64,000 nucleotides of DNA from Acrocarpospora macrocephala. Its GTDB lineage: Bacteria > Actinomycetota > Actinomycetes > Streptosporangiales > Streptosporangiaceae. Shown here in pieces: positions 57,498-64,000 of the stretch (position 1 is the first letter of the stretch; every line of letters starts with the position of its first letter). Location: positions 80,956 through 144,955 of the forward strand of contig NZ_BLAE01000008.1 in the NCBI RefSeq assembly GCF_009687865.1, read 5' to 3'. Both the position numbers and the translations under genes were made by a program. Under the pieces are notes generated by a model that ran no database searches, had not been told where the DNA came from, and saw nothing but the letters and a program-made list of their open reading frames with translations.

Positions 57498-57500
57498 CCA
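57460..57500. other. probable attachment site of the integrated element
   Basis: The tRNA-Ala 3' portion, up to and including CCA, lies 57 bp from the 3' end of the tyrosine integrase gene. pSAM2-type elements recombine in the 3' end of a tRNA gene and restore it, so one att copy should be here and a direct repeat of part of this sequence should lie beyond 64000. The core boundaries cannot be set from one end. Confidence 0.6.
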
Positions 57501-57506
57501 GCCAAA

Positions 57507-57538
57507 ACGCCCCGCTCTCGATCACGAGAACGGGGCGT
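57507..57538. terminator. hairpin between tRNA-Ala and the integrase gene
   Basis: Inverted repeat ACGCCCCG-C-TCTCG / CGAGA-A-CGGGGCGT: 13 bp with one mismatch and a 4-nt loop. It probably serves as a terminator for the tRNA on the plus strand and the integrase operon on the minus strand. Confidence 0.65.
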
Positions 57539-57556
57539 GGGTGTCTAACTGGGTGA

Positions 57557-58738
57557 CTAAGCCTCCCGTTCGTCTCCGAAGAGGTCATCCATGGCCATGG
57601 CTCCCTCCTGCATCACCGGGCGGATCTGGAGACGGTAGACGGTTTCGGTGACCACGGTGTTGGCGTGGCCCACCAGGCGAGAGATGTGTTCGATCGGGAC
57701 GCCCGAGGCTGAGAGCAGCGACACGAAGCTGTGGCGCATTTCCCTGGGTGTCCAGTCCTTGTCGATCAGACCGGCATCCTTGAGGACCCTCCGGAAGTCG
57801 CGCCGGACGTTGCCAGCGCTCAATGCCGTTCCGTTCTTCGTGCAGAACACCAATCTGCTTCCGACGTCAGCGGGCTTTTGCCCGTCGTCTTCCCAGAGCT
57901 GTTGGAGTGCTTCGACGCACTTTTGAGGCAGCTTGAGGGTTCGCCGAGACTTGACGGTCTTCGTGTCGCCGCTGCGCCGTACCGACCGCCAGACGTAGAT
58001 GGCGTATTCGGTGTGATCCCAGCCCGCTTCCTCGACGGAAACCCACTCCTTGCGCGTGTCATCGAACGCCACCAGGTGCGACCAGTTCAGCTCTCGGAGT
58101 TCCTCAGTGCGCGCTCCCGTTAGCAGCGACAGAACGACGTAGCAGCGCATACGCACGTTCGCCCGATCAGCAGCGGCCATAACAGCCACGGCCTGGGCCA
58201 ACGTGAGTGCCTTCGATTTGCGACCCGCACGACCTTCCGGGACCTCGCAAAGATCCACGACGTTCCTCTTGACCTTGTCGCGAATCATGGCGTTCTTCAC
58301 CGAACGGTTGAGAATGCCGTGGATCATCTTGAGAGTGCGCGTGCTGAGCCCTTGGGCTTTGCCCGCCAGCCACCGGTCAACATCTTCCACTGAGAGGTCA
58401 CGGAGCTTGCGCGCACCGAGCGCAGAGATGACGTGATTCTCGGCGAACTCGGTATAAAGGGCGACCGTGTTGCTTCCCCGCCCCTTCAGGCCATGCTGAA
58501 GCCAATACCTGACGGCATCAGCCACGGTGTAGCCGCTCGACTCGACAGCCAAGCCGTCTTCGTAGTCACGAATGATCTTTTTGAGCTTGGTATTGGCCTC
58601 GGTCTTGGTCTCCCCGCTGGCCTTCTTAACGATCCGCTTTCCGGCTGGGGTGTAGCCAACAGTGACCGAGGCGATCCACCGCTGACGCTTTTCGTCCCAG
58701 TGCAGGCCGCCGTCTCCCCTGCTACGTCGCTTGGTCAT
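57557..58738 (-). CDS. int: site-specific tyrosine integrase
   Basis: 393 aa. An N-terminal SAM-like arm-binding region (about 60-160, ESSGYTVADAVRYWLQHGL) is followed by a catalytic domain with Arg in LLTGARTEELRELNW (near 210), Arg-His in PREMRHSFVSLLSASGV, His in LVGHAN and the nucleophile Tyr in TVVTETVYRLQ. Catalyses integration and excision at the adjacent tRNA-Ala. The start overlaps the xis stop by 1 bp; the pair is coupled. Confidence 0.95.
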   Translation of the reverse strand: MTKRRSRGDGGLHWDEKRQRWIASVTVGYTPAGKRIVKKASGETKTEANTKLKKIIRDYEDGLAVESSGYTVADAVRYWLQHGLKGRGSNTVALYTEFAENHVISALGARKLRDLSVEDVDRWLAGKAQGLSTRTLKMIHGILNRSVKNAMIRDKVKRNVVDLCEVPEGRAGRKSKALTLAQAVAVMAAADRANVRMRCYVVLSLLTGARTEELRELNWSHLVAFDDTRKEWVSVEEAGWDHTEYAIYVWRSVRRSGDTKTVKSRRTLKLPQKCVEALQQLWEDDGQKPADVGSRLVFCTKNGTALSAGNVRRDFRRVLKDAGLIDKDWTPREMRHSFVSLLSASGVPIEHISRLVGHANTVVTETVYRLQIRPVMQEGAMAMDDLFGDEREA

Positions 58739-58929
58739 CAGGCAGTCCTTCCTTCTTGTTCGAGCAGCGCGACGTAGTCAGCGATCGCCGACGCGGGGAT
58801 GAGACGTACGCGACCTTCCTTGACGGAGCGAAGCCGCTTCCCGCGGATCAGCTCGTATACCTTGCTCCGCCCCAAGCCGAGGACCTGAGTGGCTTCGGCG
58901 ACGCGGTACATCTGGCGATTCATGAGCAT
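58738..58929 (-). CDS. xis: excisionase (helix-turn-helix)
   Basis: 63 aa. MerR-like winged helix: MYRVAEATQVLGLGRSKVYELIRGKRLRSVKEGRVRLIP, the typical AICE Xis that bends DNA and favours excision. Its start overlaps the rep stop by 1 bp, so rep, xis and int form one transcription unit. Confidence 0.92.
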   Translation of the reverse strand: MLMNRQMYRVAEATQVLGLGRSKVYELIRGKRLRSVKEGRVRLIPASAIADYVALLEQEGRTA

Positions 58930-60386
58930 CAGGCCTCCTCATTGGTGATCTCGTATCGGTCTGAGCCATCAGGCGAGACCGACGCGAGAGACGGGCATTC
59001 AGGGGACGGATCGTGGGACAGGCCACTGGAGAGGCCGGAAGCCAAGGCGAATTCGCCCGGCGTGTAGCCCTGGCCCGCGAACTTCCAGTGCGCGAGAACG
59101 AGCGTGGTGCCAGGGTCGAAAGCTCGCTCATGGTCGGCCCGCTGGGTAAGGCGGTAGTCGACACGGGCTTGGCGCAGGGCGCCCAGGGTTGTGGAGTAAG
59201 CGCGAGATCGGGTCGAGAAGTGGCCTCGGAAGCCGAGCATGTGAGCCCAGTCGCGGAGCCGGAGGTGGGCGAGGTCAGGTCGGGCGAGGGCGTTGCCGAG
59301 CCGCCAAGCTGTGCGGATAAGCCGGATGGTGTGGTCGGGGATGCCCATCGTGTGGAGTCGGGGTATCTCGTGTATCTTGATGGCCCGGTCGAGGGTGCCC
59401 GATGTTTCAGCCGATTTTGTGGCGTATTTGGCCACGTATCCGGCCACGGCTCGTTCGCTGAGCGCGGTTCCTTGGCCAAGTGCGCCGGGGCTGATCGTGG
59501 CGACGTCGACTTGCTGGCCCCAGGTGAGTGGCCCGTACTCGGGCACATCGACCCGCACGGCCGCGACCGCTGACCTGATGGCACCGCTCAGCAACTCGAC
59601 CGTGGCCCAAGCGGGCGGAGAGACGAGCATGCCGCCGCAGGACCGGCCGTCGAGGCGGATCACAGCGTGGAAGTGGACGACTCCGCGTGTCTGGTATTCG
59701 GCGACCTTGGCGAAGGAGAGCCGTACGAGGTTGTTGAAGGCTTTGCGGGTGAGCCCTGCGGCGGCGGCCATGTGCCGCCGGAGGTAGATGGTGAAGCGTC
59801 GCCATAGGTCGCCTGCGTGGGCGTTCCACAGGACGTGCCCGGCGTAGTCGTACGTCTCTTGGTCCAGGGGTTGGCCGATGCGCTGGTCGCCGGTCTTGTG
59901 CCAGGTGAAGCAGGCCGGGCCGGTCCGGCGGGGATGGCAGACGATGGTCTTGCCGTCCTTGCCGGGGCCACGGTGGACCGGCCCGAAGGAGGGCGCGGTG
60001 AGGGTGGCCAGGACGCGCGGGTGCGCCCGCACGCTTTCCGGCACGCCCTTGTCTCCGCCGAGGAGTCCGGAGCGGATCAGGTGGAAGGTGTCGCGCCGGT
60101 AGGTCTCGGCGCAGGCCGGGCAGCGGGAGGCGCGGCGGTTGCCGCAGCGGATGAGAAGTTGCCCGTGCGGTTCGGCCTTGGTGCTGTACCGCGTGAGCAC
60201 CTCGCCGGTGTTGCCGTCGATGGTCGTTCTATGGCCGGTGAGCCGGAGGGGCTCGCGGCAGCCGCCCAGCCGGTGGACCTGGTCGAGCCAGCGGGTCAGA
60301 TCGCGGCCGGAACGCCGGGCCAGGTCGCGGATGACCGGGCCGACGAGGTCGCCGACCGGGACGGGAAAGTCGGTGGCGTGGGTCAT
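58929..60386 (-). CDS. replication initiator protein (RepSA-like)
   Basis: 485 aa from ATG 60386. Rolling-circle-type initiator of AICEs: zinc finger CGNRRASRCPACAETYRRDTFHLIRSGL, then GVVHFHAVIRLDG (HUH-like His motif HFH), LSERAVAGYVAKYATKSAE (Tyr/Lys motif), and a C-terminal RAWRLG/HMLGFRGHFST region. The start overlaps the 45-aa gene stop (ATGA). Needed for post-excision replication and transfer. The frame is open further upstream but overlaps the small gene. Confidence 0.92.
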   Translation of the reverse strand: MTHATDFPVPVGDLVGPVIRDLARRSGRDLTRWLDQVHRLGGCREPLRLTGHRTTIDGNTGEVLTRYSTKAEPHGQLLIRCGNRRASRCPACAETYRRDTFHLIRSGLLGGDKGVPESVRAHPRVLATLTAPSFGPVHRGPGKDGKTIVCHPRRTGPACFTWHKTGDQRIGQPLDQETYDYAGHVLWNAHAGDLWRRFTIYLRRHMAAAAGLTRKAFNNLVRLSFAKVAEYQTRGVVHFHAVIRLDGRSCGGMLVSPPAWATVELLSGAIRSAVAAVRVDVPEYGPLTWGQQVDVATISPGALGQGTALSERAVAGYVAKYATKSAETSGTLDRAIKIHEIPRLHTMGIPDHTIRLIRTAWRLGNALARPDLAHLRLRDWAHMLGFRGHFSTRSRAYSTTLGALRQARVDYRLTQRADHERAFDPGTTLVLAHWKFAGQGYTPGEFALASGLSSGLSHDPSPECPSLASVSPDGSDRYEITNEEA

Positions 60387-60520
60387 CGGGCCACCGTTCC
60401 CGTGCCGACGCAGACCGGGCACTGGACGCAGACGAGGGCGCGGGAATCGGTGTCGCGGATGACGACGGCGGCGAAGCCGTCGCATTCCGGGCAGAGGCGA
60501 AGCAGAACAGGCGTAGCCAT
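60383..60520 (-). CDS. small zinc-ribbon protein, 45 aa
   Basis: MATPVLLRLCPECDGFAAVV ... VCVQCPVCVGTGTVAR, with C-x-x-C and C-x-x-C-x-x-C patterns that suggest a zinc site. GGAG lies 8 bp before ATG 60520, and the stop overlaps the rep start. It is too short for usual gene calls. It may tune Rep or act as an accessory in replication. Confidence 0.7.
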   Translation of the reverse strand: MATPVLLRLCPECDGFAAVVIRDTDSRALVCVQCPVCVGTGTVAR

Positions 60521-60557
60521 AGTGATTCTCCAGGTGAGCGATATGGGATACAGCCGG

Positions 60558-60594
60558 GCGAGGCGGGGAGCTGGCAGGCGTGAGACCGCCTCGC
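60558..60594. promoter_or_regulatory. hairpin A with shared loop sequence
   Basis: Perfect 9-bp stem GCGAGGCGG/CCGCCTCGC with a 19-nt loop that starts GGAGCTGGCAGGCGT. The same 15-nt segment opens the loop of hairpin B (63024-63070), whose stem sequence is unrelated. It lies between the 36-aa and 45-aa genes, upstream of rep. Confidence 0.75.
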
Positions 60595-60604
60595 ACGGGT
60601 TGAG

Positions 60605-60715
60605 TTAGAAGGTGTGGCCGGTGCCGTCACAGTCAGGGCAGGTGACGGCGTCGCCCTGGTCGTCGTTGATCAGGCCGGTTCCGCCGCAGGTGCAGCACCG
60701 GTAGCGGATGATCAC
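60605..60715 (-). CDS. DnaJ-type zinc-finger microprotein, 36 aa
   Basis: VIIRYRCCTCGGTGLINDDQ then GDAVTCPDCDGTGHTF. Two C-x-x-C-x-G-x-G repeats, as in the DnaJ zinc finger, form almost the whole protein. The start is GTG 60715, and the GGAGG upstream of it lies partly in the preceding gene. It follows the 57-aa gene by 8 bp. Confidence 0.68.
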   Translation of the reverse strand: MIIRYRCCTCGGTGLINDDQGDAVTCPDCDGTGHTF

Positions 60716-60723
60716 AGGAGGGT

Positions 60724-60897
60724 TCACCTCCCCTCCGGGGTGTGGCCGGTGCCGTCGCAGTCGAAGCAAAACGCCCACGTGTCCAGGCGGGTGGCGTTCT
60801 TGCCGCGACCGACGATCAGGAAAGCTTCGGTCTGGCCCTCACCGGCGCAGGTCGGGCAGACCGGTGGTGAGGGCGGGAGCTTCTTGGTTCGGGCCAT
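60724..60897 (-). CDS. DnaJ-type zinc-finger microprotein, 57 aa
   Basis: MARTKKLPPSPPVCPTCAGE, then GQTEAFLIVGRGKNATRLDT and WAFCFDCDGTGHTPEGR. C-x-x-C-x-G-x-G pairs lie at both ends. AAGGAG 9 bp before ATG 60897 is strong. It shares the CDCDGTGHT-like ending with the 36-aa protein, so the two are probably paralogues. Confidence 0.75.
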   Translation of the reverse strand: MARTKKLPPSPPVCPTCAGEGQTEAFLIVGRGKNATRLDTWAFCFDCDGTGHTPEGR

Positions 60898-60912
60898 GAG
60901 GCTTCTCCTTGA

Positions 60913-61524
60913 TCAGGCTTGGAGTTGAGTGAGGAGGTCGGCGGCGAGATCGGGCGTGACGCGCAGACGCTTGCTCAGTGCTTCGCGGGTGATCGGCTTG
61001 CCGTGCGTGGCCGCGTGCTCGTTGGCCACGTGCCGGGCGAACGCGATGAGCGGGTCATCGCTCCTAGGAGTCGGGTGGTTGGCGGGCTCGGCCGGAGCTG
61101 GTTCCGCGGCTGGTTCCTCAGGCGTGCGTACGGGAGCGTGGCCGTGGCCGGCGCGGCGTTCCAGCATCGACACCGCGACGAGGAACGCTACGGCCGGGGT
61201 CGCGGCGGTGATCCATCCCCAGGGGGAGGGTTCGGCCTGGGCGAGGTTGGCGGCCAAGGTCAAGACGATCCCGCCCGCCAGGACCAGACCGGGCCAGGAG
61301 ACCAGGCCACGCCGGGGACGGCCGGTCCTCTTGTCGCGTTGGAGTTCGCGGGCGGCCATCACGCACATCAGGTCGATGCACACCGCGACGGCCCAGGCTT
61401 GCCAGCCGTCCTGGCCGTGGTCGGCGGCGAGTGAGCTGATGTGGGTGAAGGAGCCGACGGCGGCGATCAGGGCCAGGACGAGCACGGGGCCGGAGTCCAG
61501 CGGCCGGAGGCGTTGGCGGCGCAT
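60913..61524 (-). CDS. DUF2637 membrane protein (SpdB-like)
   Basis: 203 aa. DUF2637 core with four membrane helices (about 12-30, 42-58, 76-96, 106-122), for example VLVLALIAAVGSFTHISSLA and WAVAVCIDLMCVMAARELQRDK. A Pro/Ala-rich linker and a C-terminal helical domain follow (LIAFARHVANEHAATHGKPITREALSKRL), resembling a helix-turn-helix. DUF2637 proteins accompany AICE spread genes and probably aid intramycelial transfer. Confidence 0.85.
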   Translation of the reverse strand: MRRQRLRPLDSGPVLVLALIAAVGSFTHISSLAADHGQDGWQAWAVAVCIDLMCVMAARELQRDKRTGRPRRGLVSWPGLVLAGGIVLTLAANLAQAEPSPWGWITAATPAVAFLVAVSMLERRAGHGHAPVRTPEEPAAEPAPAEPANHPTPRSDDPLIAFARHVANEHAATHGKPITREALSKRLRVTPDLAADLLTQLQA

Positions 61525-61609
61525 CAGGTTCCCCCTGTGAGGGTCGATGGACGTGACGGGGTAGGGACGTGGCGTGATGTGGGCTCACGCCAGCCCGGGG
61601 ACCGGGTGG

Positions 61610-62992
61610 TCAGGACACGTCGGGCTCGAACTGCTCGAACTCGGTGTCGGTGACCGGCTCCACGCTGACGGTCGTGATCTGCGCCCAGGTCGGCCGCAGG
61701 TGCGCGTTCGCGGTCGCGGCGGCCTCGGCCTGCTTCTCCGGGACGTACGCCGAGCGCGCCCGATACCAGCGCCCGTCGGAGGCGGCGAAGATGGCGGCGC
61801 CGGGCATGTCGGCGGGGATCAGCCGGGCCGCCTGGAGGGCGGCGGGGTCCATGTCGCCCAGGGTCATGTTCGCGGTCTCGGGATCGTTGACGCGGTGGCA
61901 GATCCGGCCCGACAGCTGGGCGCGCAGGGCGGTGACGCCGGGACCGAGGTCAGAGCCCACCCGCTGCCCGCACACCAGCAGATACAGCCCGAACGCCCGC
62001 CCGAGCTGGGCGAGCCGGATCAGCTGCACGGCTGTCGCGGAGATCTCCTCCTTCTCGGACTTGTCGGCCATCAGGAACAGCTCGGCCACCTCGTCGACCA
62101 GCAGCACGACCGGCATCGGCCGGGCGTTGTCCGGAAGCTTCCAGATGTCGCGGACGTGGTGGGCCCGGCACAACGCCATCCGGAGTTTGATCTCGGTGAT
62201 CAGCTTGTTCAGCACGGCCACGCAGTGGCCGCGTTCGGTGGCCAGCTCAGTCAGCCGCGCCGCATACGGCGTCAGTTCGACGCCGCCCTTCAGGTCGAAC
62301 CCGATCAACGCCACCGGCTGTGCTGCCAGGCCGGTGATGAGCGCGTTGAGCAGGGTGGACTTGCCGGACTGGGTCGCGCCGGTGATGAGCCAGTGCGGGA
62401 TGGTGGTGAAGTCGATGACCCAGGGCGCGGCCGTCTCCAACTGGCCCACCTGGACCCGGAGCAGGCCGTCATCCTTGACGGGTGTGGTGATGCGGTTGAG
62501 CGGATCACGCACGGTGGCCTGCAACCTGAGGCGGCCGGGCTTCCAGTCCAGGACGCGCACGGAGTGGACCCGCCAGGCGTGGGAGAGATTGACCAGCTTG
62601 GCGGCGTAGTGGTCGGGGGTCTGGCCGTCGTCGAGCCGTACCGCCATCCGGAAGCCTGTCGCCAGCGGGCGGATCAGGCCGAGCCGGGGTGGTGTGTCCA
62701 CGGTGACGCGGCGCAGCTTGCGCGTGGGCGGGATGACATGCGTGGTGGTGATCAGCGCCGGGCCGAGAACGGGAACCCCGTCCAGGGTGAGCCGCCAGCG
62801 GCGCCGCTTGCGGGCCAGGCCGCAGCCCGCCGACACATTGGTCCAGGTGAGGTAGACCGCCAGGGCCTTGTACGGGAAGCCGACCGTCAGCCAGAACGAG
62901 ACCGGGTGAAGCCGGTTCCATACGGCCAGGGTGGCGGCGAATGCGGTGAGAATGCCCAGGTAAGGGGCGAGGGTAAGAAGCAGGTGAGTCAT
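61610..62992 (-). CDS. traSA: FtsK/SpoIIIE-type DNA transfer protein (TraSA-like)
   Basis: 460 aa. Two N-terminal membrane helices (about 4-20, 32-50), then the motor domain with Walker A ITGATQSGKSTLLNAL (near 203) and Walker B VVLLVDEVAELFLMADK (near 293). A conserved arginine-rich end and a C-terminal DNA-binding tail follow. It moves double-stranded element DNA between hyphae. It is the only conjugation pump gene and is complete. Confidence 0.93.
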   Translation of the reverse strand: MTHLLLTLAPYLGILTAFAATLAVWNRLHPVSFWLTVGFPYKALAVYLTWTNVSAGCGLARKRRRWRLTLDGVPVLGPALITTTHVIPPTRKLRRVTVDTPPRLGLIRPLATGFRMAVRLDDGQTPDHYAAKLVNLSHAWRVHSVRVLDWKPGRLRLQATVRDPLNRITTPVKDDGLLRVQVGQLETAAPWVIDFTTIPHWLITGATQSGKSTLLNALITGLAAQPVALIGFDLKGGVELTPYAARLTELATERGHCVAVLNKLITEIKLRMALCRAHHVRDIWKLPDNARPMPVVLLVDEVAELFLMADKSEKEEISATAVQLIRLAQLGRAFGLYLLVCGQRVGSDLGPGVTALRAQLSGRICHRVNDPETANMTLGDMDPAALQAARLIPADMPGAAIFAASDGRWYRARSAYVPEKQAEAAATANAHLRPTWAQITTVSVEPVTDTEFEQFEPDVS

Positions 62993-63023
62993 ACTGGTGT
63001 CTCTCTTCGTGAGCGAAGGGAAG

Positions 63024-63070
63024 GCCCCGGAAGCGGCGGAGCTGGCAGGCGTTGAGGCCGCTCCCGGGGC
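63024..63070. promoter_or_regulatory. hairpin B with shared loop sequence
   Basis: A bipartite stem (GCCCCGG/CCGGGGC and AGCGGC/GCCGCT, 13 bp with one internal mismatch) closes a 19-nt loop starting GGAGCTGGCAGGCGT, the same 15-mer as hairpin A. It lies in the gap between the SCO3933-type gene and tra. Confidence 0.75.
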
Positions 63071-63087
63071 GCTAACGTGCGGGTGGA

Positions 63088-63420
63088 TCAGGCGGCGGCG
63101 CGCGTCTGCGCCGGAACGATCGCCTCGGCGCGAAAGCCGAGCCCCGCGCGGCCGTTCATCTGCCAGAAGAACGCCGCCAGTCCAACGGGCCGGACCTGAA
63201 CGCCTTCCGGGATGGACGGGAAGTTCTCGGACGGGAAGGTCACCACGATCACCGGGTTGCGGCGGTCGTCGTTTGGCTTGGGAAGCAGCGGGATCGTGTA
63301 CAGGTCCCGCCCTTCGGCGTCCTTCTTGACCTCGCCGGTGGCGCGGTCAACGATCTTCGGCTCGGGCTCACCGGCGACGATGAAGGCCAGGGCGGACAGA
63401 TCAACAGGAATGTTGCGCAT
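63088..63420 (-). CDS. SCO3933-family regulatory protein
   Basis: 110 aa from ATG 63420 with AAGGAG 8 bp upstream; longer frames upstream are spurious. RNIPVDLSALAFIVAGEPEPKIVDRATGEV and FPSIPEGVQVRPVGLAAFFWQ match the small AICE-linked family. It is first in the minus-strand operon leading to tra and rep, divergent from the GntR gene, and so a likely target of that regulator. Confidence 0.87.
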   Translation of the reverse strand: MRNIPVDLSALAFIVAGEPEPKIVDRATGEVKKDAEGRDLYTIPLLPKPNDDRRNPVIVVTFPSENFPSIPEGVQVRPVGLAAFFWQMNGRAGLGFRAEAIVPAQTRAAA

Positions 63421-63445
63421 GGTCGAACTCCTTGAGTTGGCTATG

Positions 63446-63495
63446 TTGCCTAGACAACTTCTGATGAGTTGATGTTGCCTGGGTTGGCTAGCCAA
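63446..63495. promoter_or_regulatory. paired operator-like palindromes in the divergent promoter region
   Basis: TTGCCTAGACAA at 63446-63457 and TTGGCTAGCCAA at 63484-63495 (perfect palindrome) share TTGnCTAGnCAA with centres 38 bp apart. Half-sites (TTGGCTA at 63437, CTAGCCTAG near 63515) flank them. The site between the SCO3933-type and GntR genes is where a KorSA-like repressor would act. Confidence 0.7.
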
Positions 63496-63551
63496 GTCAA
63501 GAACATCGGAACAACTAGCCTAGCCAGCCTAGGTGCCCTAACCTGATTCGT

Positions 63552-64000
63552 ATGAGTCTCGACCCAGATGACCCCCGCCCGCCGTACCAGCAGGTGGCCA
63601 ACGCCCTCCGCGCGGCGATCCTCACCAAGAAGTTCGAACCCGGCCAGAAACTCCCGTCCGGCGTCGAACTGGCCAAGACCTACGGCGTCGCCCGAATGAC
63701 CGTTCAGCAAGCGATTCGCATATTGCGAGATGAAGGCCTGATCGTGTCCCGCCAGGGGAGCGGCGTCTACGTCCGGGAACGCACCGAACGCCCGGTCGAG
63801 CTACGCCCGCACATCGAGCATGCCTTCGAGAAGCCGAACGTCGGCATCGACTTCGCAGGCTTCTCCGGCGAAACCCTGAACGGCATGCTGCAAGAGCCGC
63901 TGGACAAGATCCGCATCGGACGGCTCACGCCCGAATCGATCACCATCCGCATCCTGGTCCCCGACATGACCCAGTCCCTCGCGCTTCCCGTCAGCGCCGA
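63552..64000 (+). CDS. GntR-family regulator, partial (runs off the window)
   Basis: The first 149 codons are present. The GntR winged helix is PYQQVANALRAAILTKKFEPGQKLPSGVELAKTYGVARMTVQQAIRILRDEGLIVSRQGSGVYV. The effector domain begins ERPVELRPHIEHAFEKPNVGIDFAGFSGETL. In pSAM2 the equivalent (KorSA) represses pra and the transfer genes. It is divergent from the minus-strand AICE operon. Confidence 0.9.
   Translation, partial: MSLDPDDPRPPYQQVANALRAAILTKKFEPGQKLPSGVELAKTYGVARMTVQQAIRILRDEGLIVSRQGSGVYVRERTERPVELRPHIEHAFEKPNVGIDFAGFSGETLNGMLQEPLDKIRIGRLTPESITIRILVPDMTQSLALPVSA

Larger units (their letters stand above)
57490..64000. mobile_element. actinomycete integrative and conjugative element (AICE), left end and most genes
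   Basis: Gene order from the tRNA: int, xis, rep, small zinc-ribbon genes, DUF2637 membrane protein, FtsK-like tra, SCO3933-type regulator, then a divergent GntR regulator. This is the pSAM2 layout, in which the element excises, replicates by rolling circle and moves double-stranded DNA through a hexameric Tra pump. The right end lies outside the window. Confidence 0.88.

Noticed and set aside
60541-63070. A CRISPR array suggested by repeated hairpins in the element
   Set aside because: Only two copies over 2.5 kb, different stems and no regular spacers; no cas genes in the window.

Overview
The window is origin-proximal chromosome of a high-GC Actinomycetota. Four things suggest a filamentous lineage near Streptosporangiales or Streptomycetales: the order rpmH | dnaA-dnaN-gnd-recF-DUF721-gyrB-gyrA, GC-rich codon use with many GTG starts, a group 1h-type [NiFe]-hydrogenase locus, and a pSAM2-like integrated element. 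The species cannot be named from the sequence.

Layout. (1) 1-3160: largely non-coding DNA with one conserved hypothetical gene, degenerate repeats and a cluster of parS sites (TTTCACGTGAAA core). (2) 3164-9073, minus strand: parB, parA, rsmG, jag, yidC, yidD, rnpA, rpmH. This is the classic operon divergent from dnaA and covers chromosome segregation, rRNA methylation, membrane protein insertion, RNase P and L34. (3) 9074-21606, plus strand: dnaA, oriC (DnaA-box cluster between dnaA and dnaN), dnaN, gnd, recF, a DciA-like DUF721 gene, gyrB, gyrA, a DUF3566 membrane protein and tRNA-Ile(GAT). The gyrB Shine-Dalgarno lies inside a perfect 10-bp hairpin. (4) 21607-57424: a long accessory block between tRNA-Ile and tRNA-Ala. 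It holds a secreted PDZ protein, a secreted subtilase with a P domain, gene remnants, a two-component system, the hydrogenase locus (29.5-42.5 kb), a repeat-rich and decaying stretch (43.5-47 kb), enzyme and regulator genes including a large SARP/ATPase regulator, then core-like DLW-39 and PPOX/F420 genes. (5) 57425-64000 (end): tRNA-Ala(TGC), whose 3' end is the probable attachment site of an actinomycete integrative and conjugative element (AICE): integrase, excisionase, Rep, three zinc-ribbon microproteins, a DUF2637 membrane protein, an FtsK-type transfer protein, an SCO3933-type regulator and a divergent GntR repressor that runs off the window.

Hydrogenase locus. A forward operon encodes an uncharacterised 475-aa protein, the maturation endopeptidase, HypA, small and large subunits, four accessory proteins (101 aa, DUF5947-like, 69 aa, 36 aa), HypC, HypD and HypE. 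A converging operon encodes PadR, a SIS protein, a HypC-like protein, a second SIS protein and HypF. hypE and hypF overlap tail to tail. The large subunit has both NiFe-site Cys motifs and a cleavable C-terminal tail. The small subunit has C-x-x-D where C-x-x-C is usual and lacks a Tat signal, as expected of the O2-tolerant group that scavenges atmospheric H2. No HypB is encoded in the window.

Most unusual signals: two AICE hairpins with unrelated stems but a shared loop sequence; a duplicated extragenic element whose 15-bp hairpins covary and whose loops are reverse complements; the SIS-HypC-SIS arrangement; the gyrB hairpin over its ribosome binding site; and several private tandem repeats, one built from the 3' end of a neighbouring gene.
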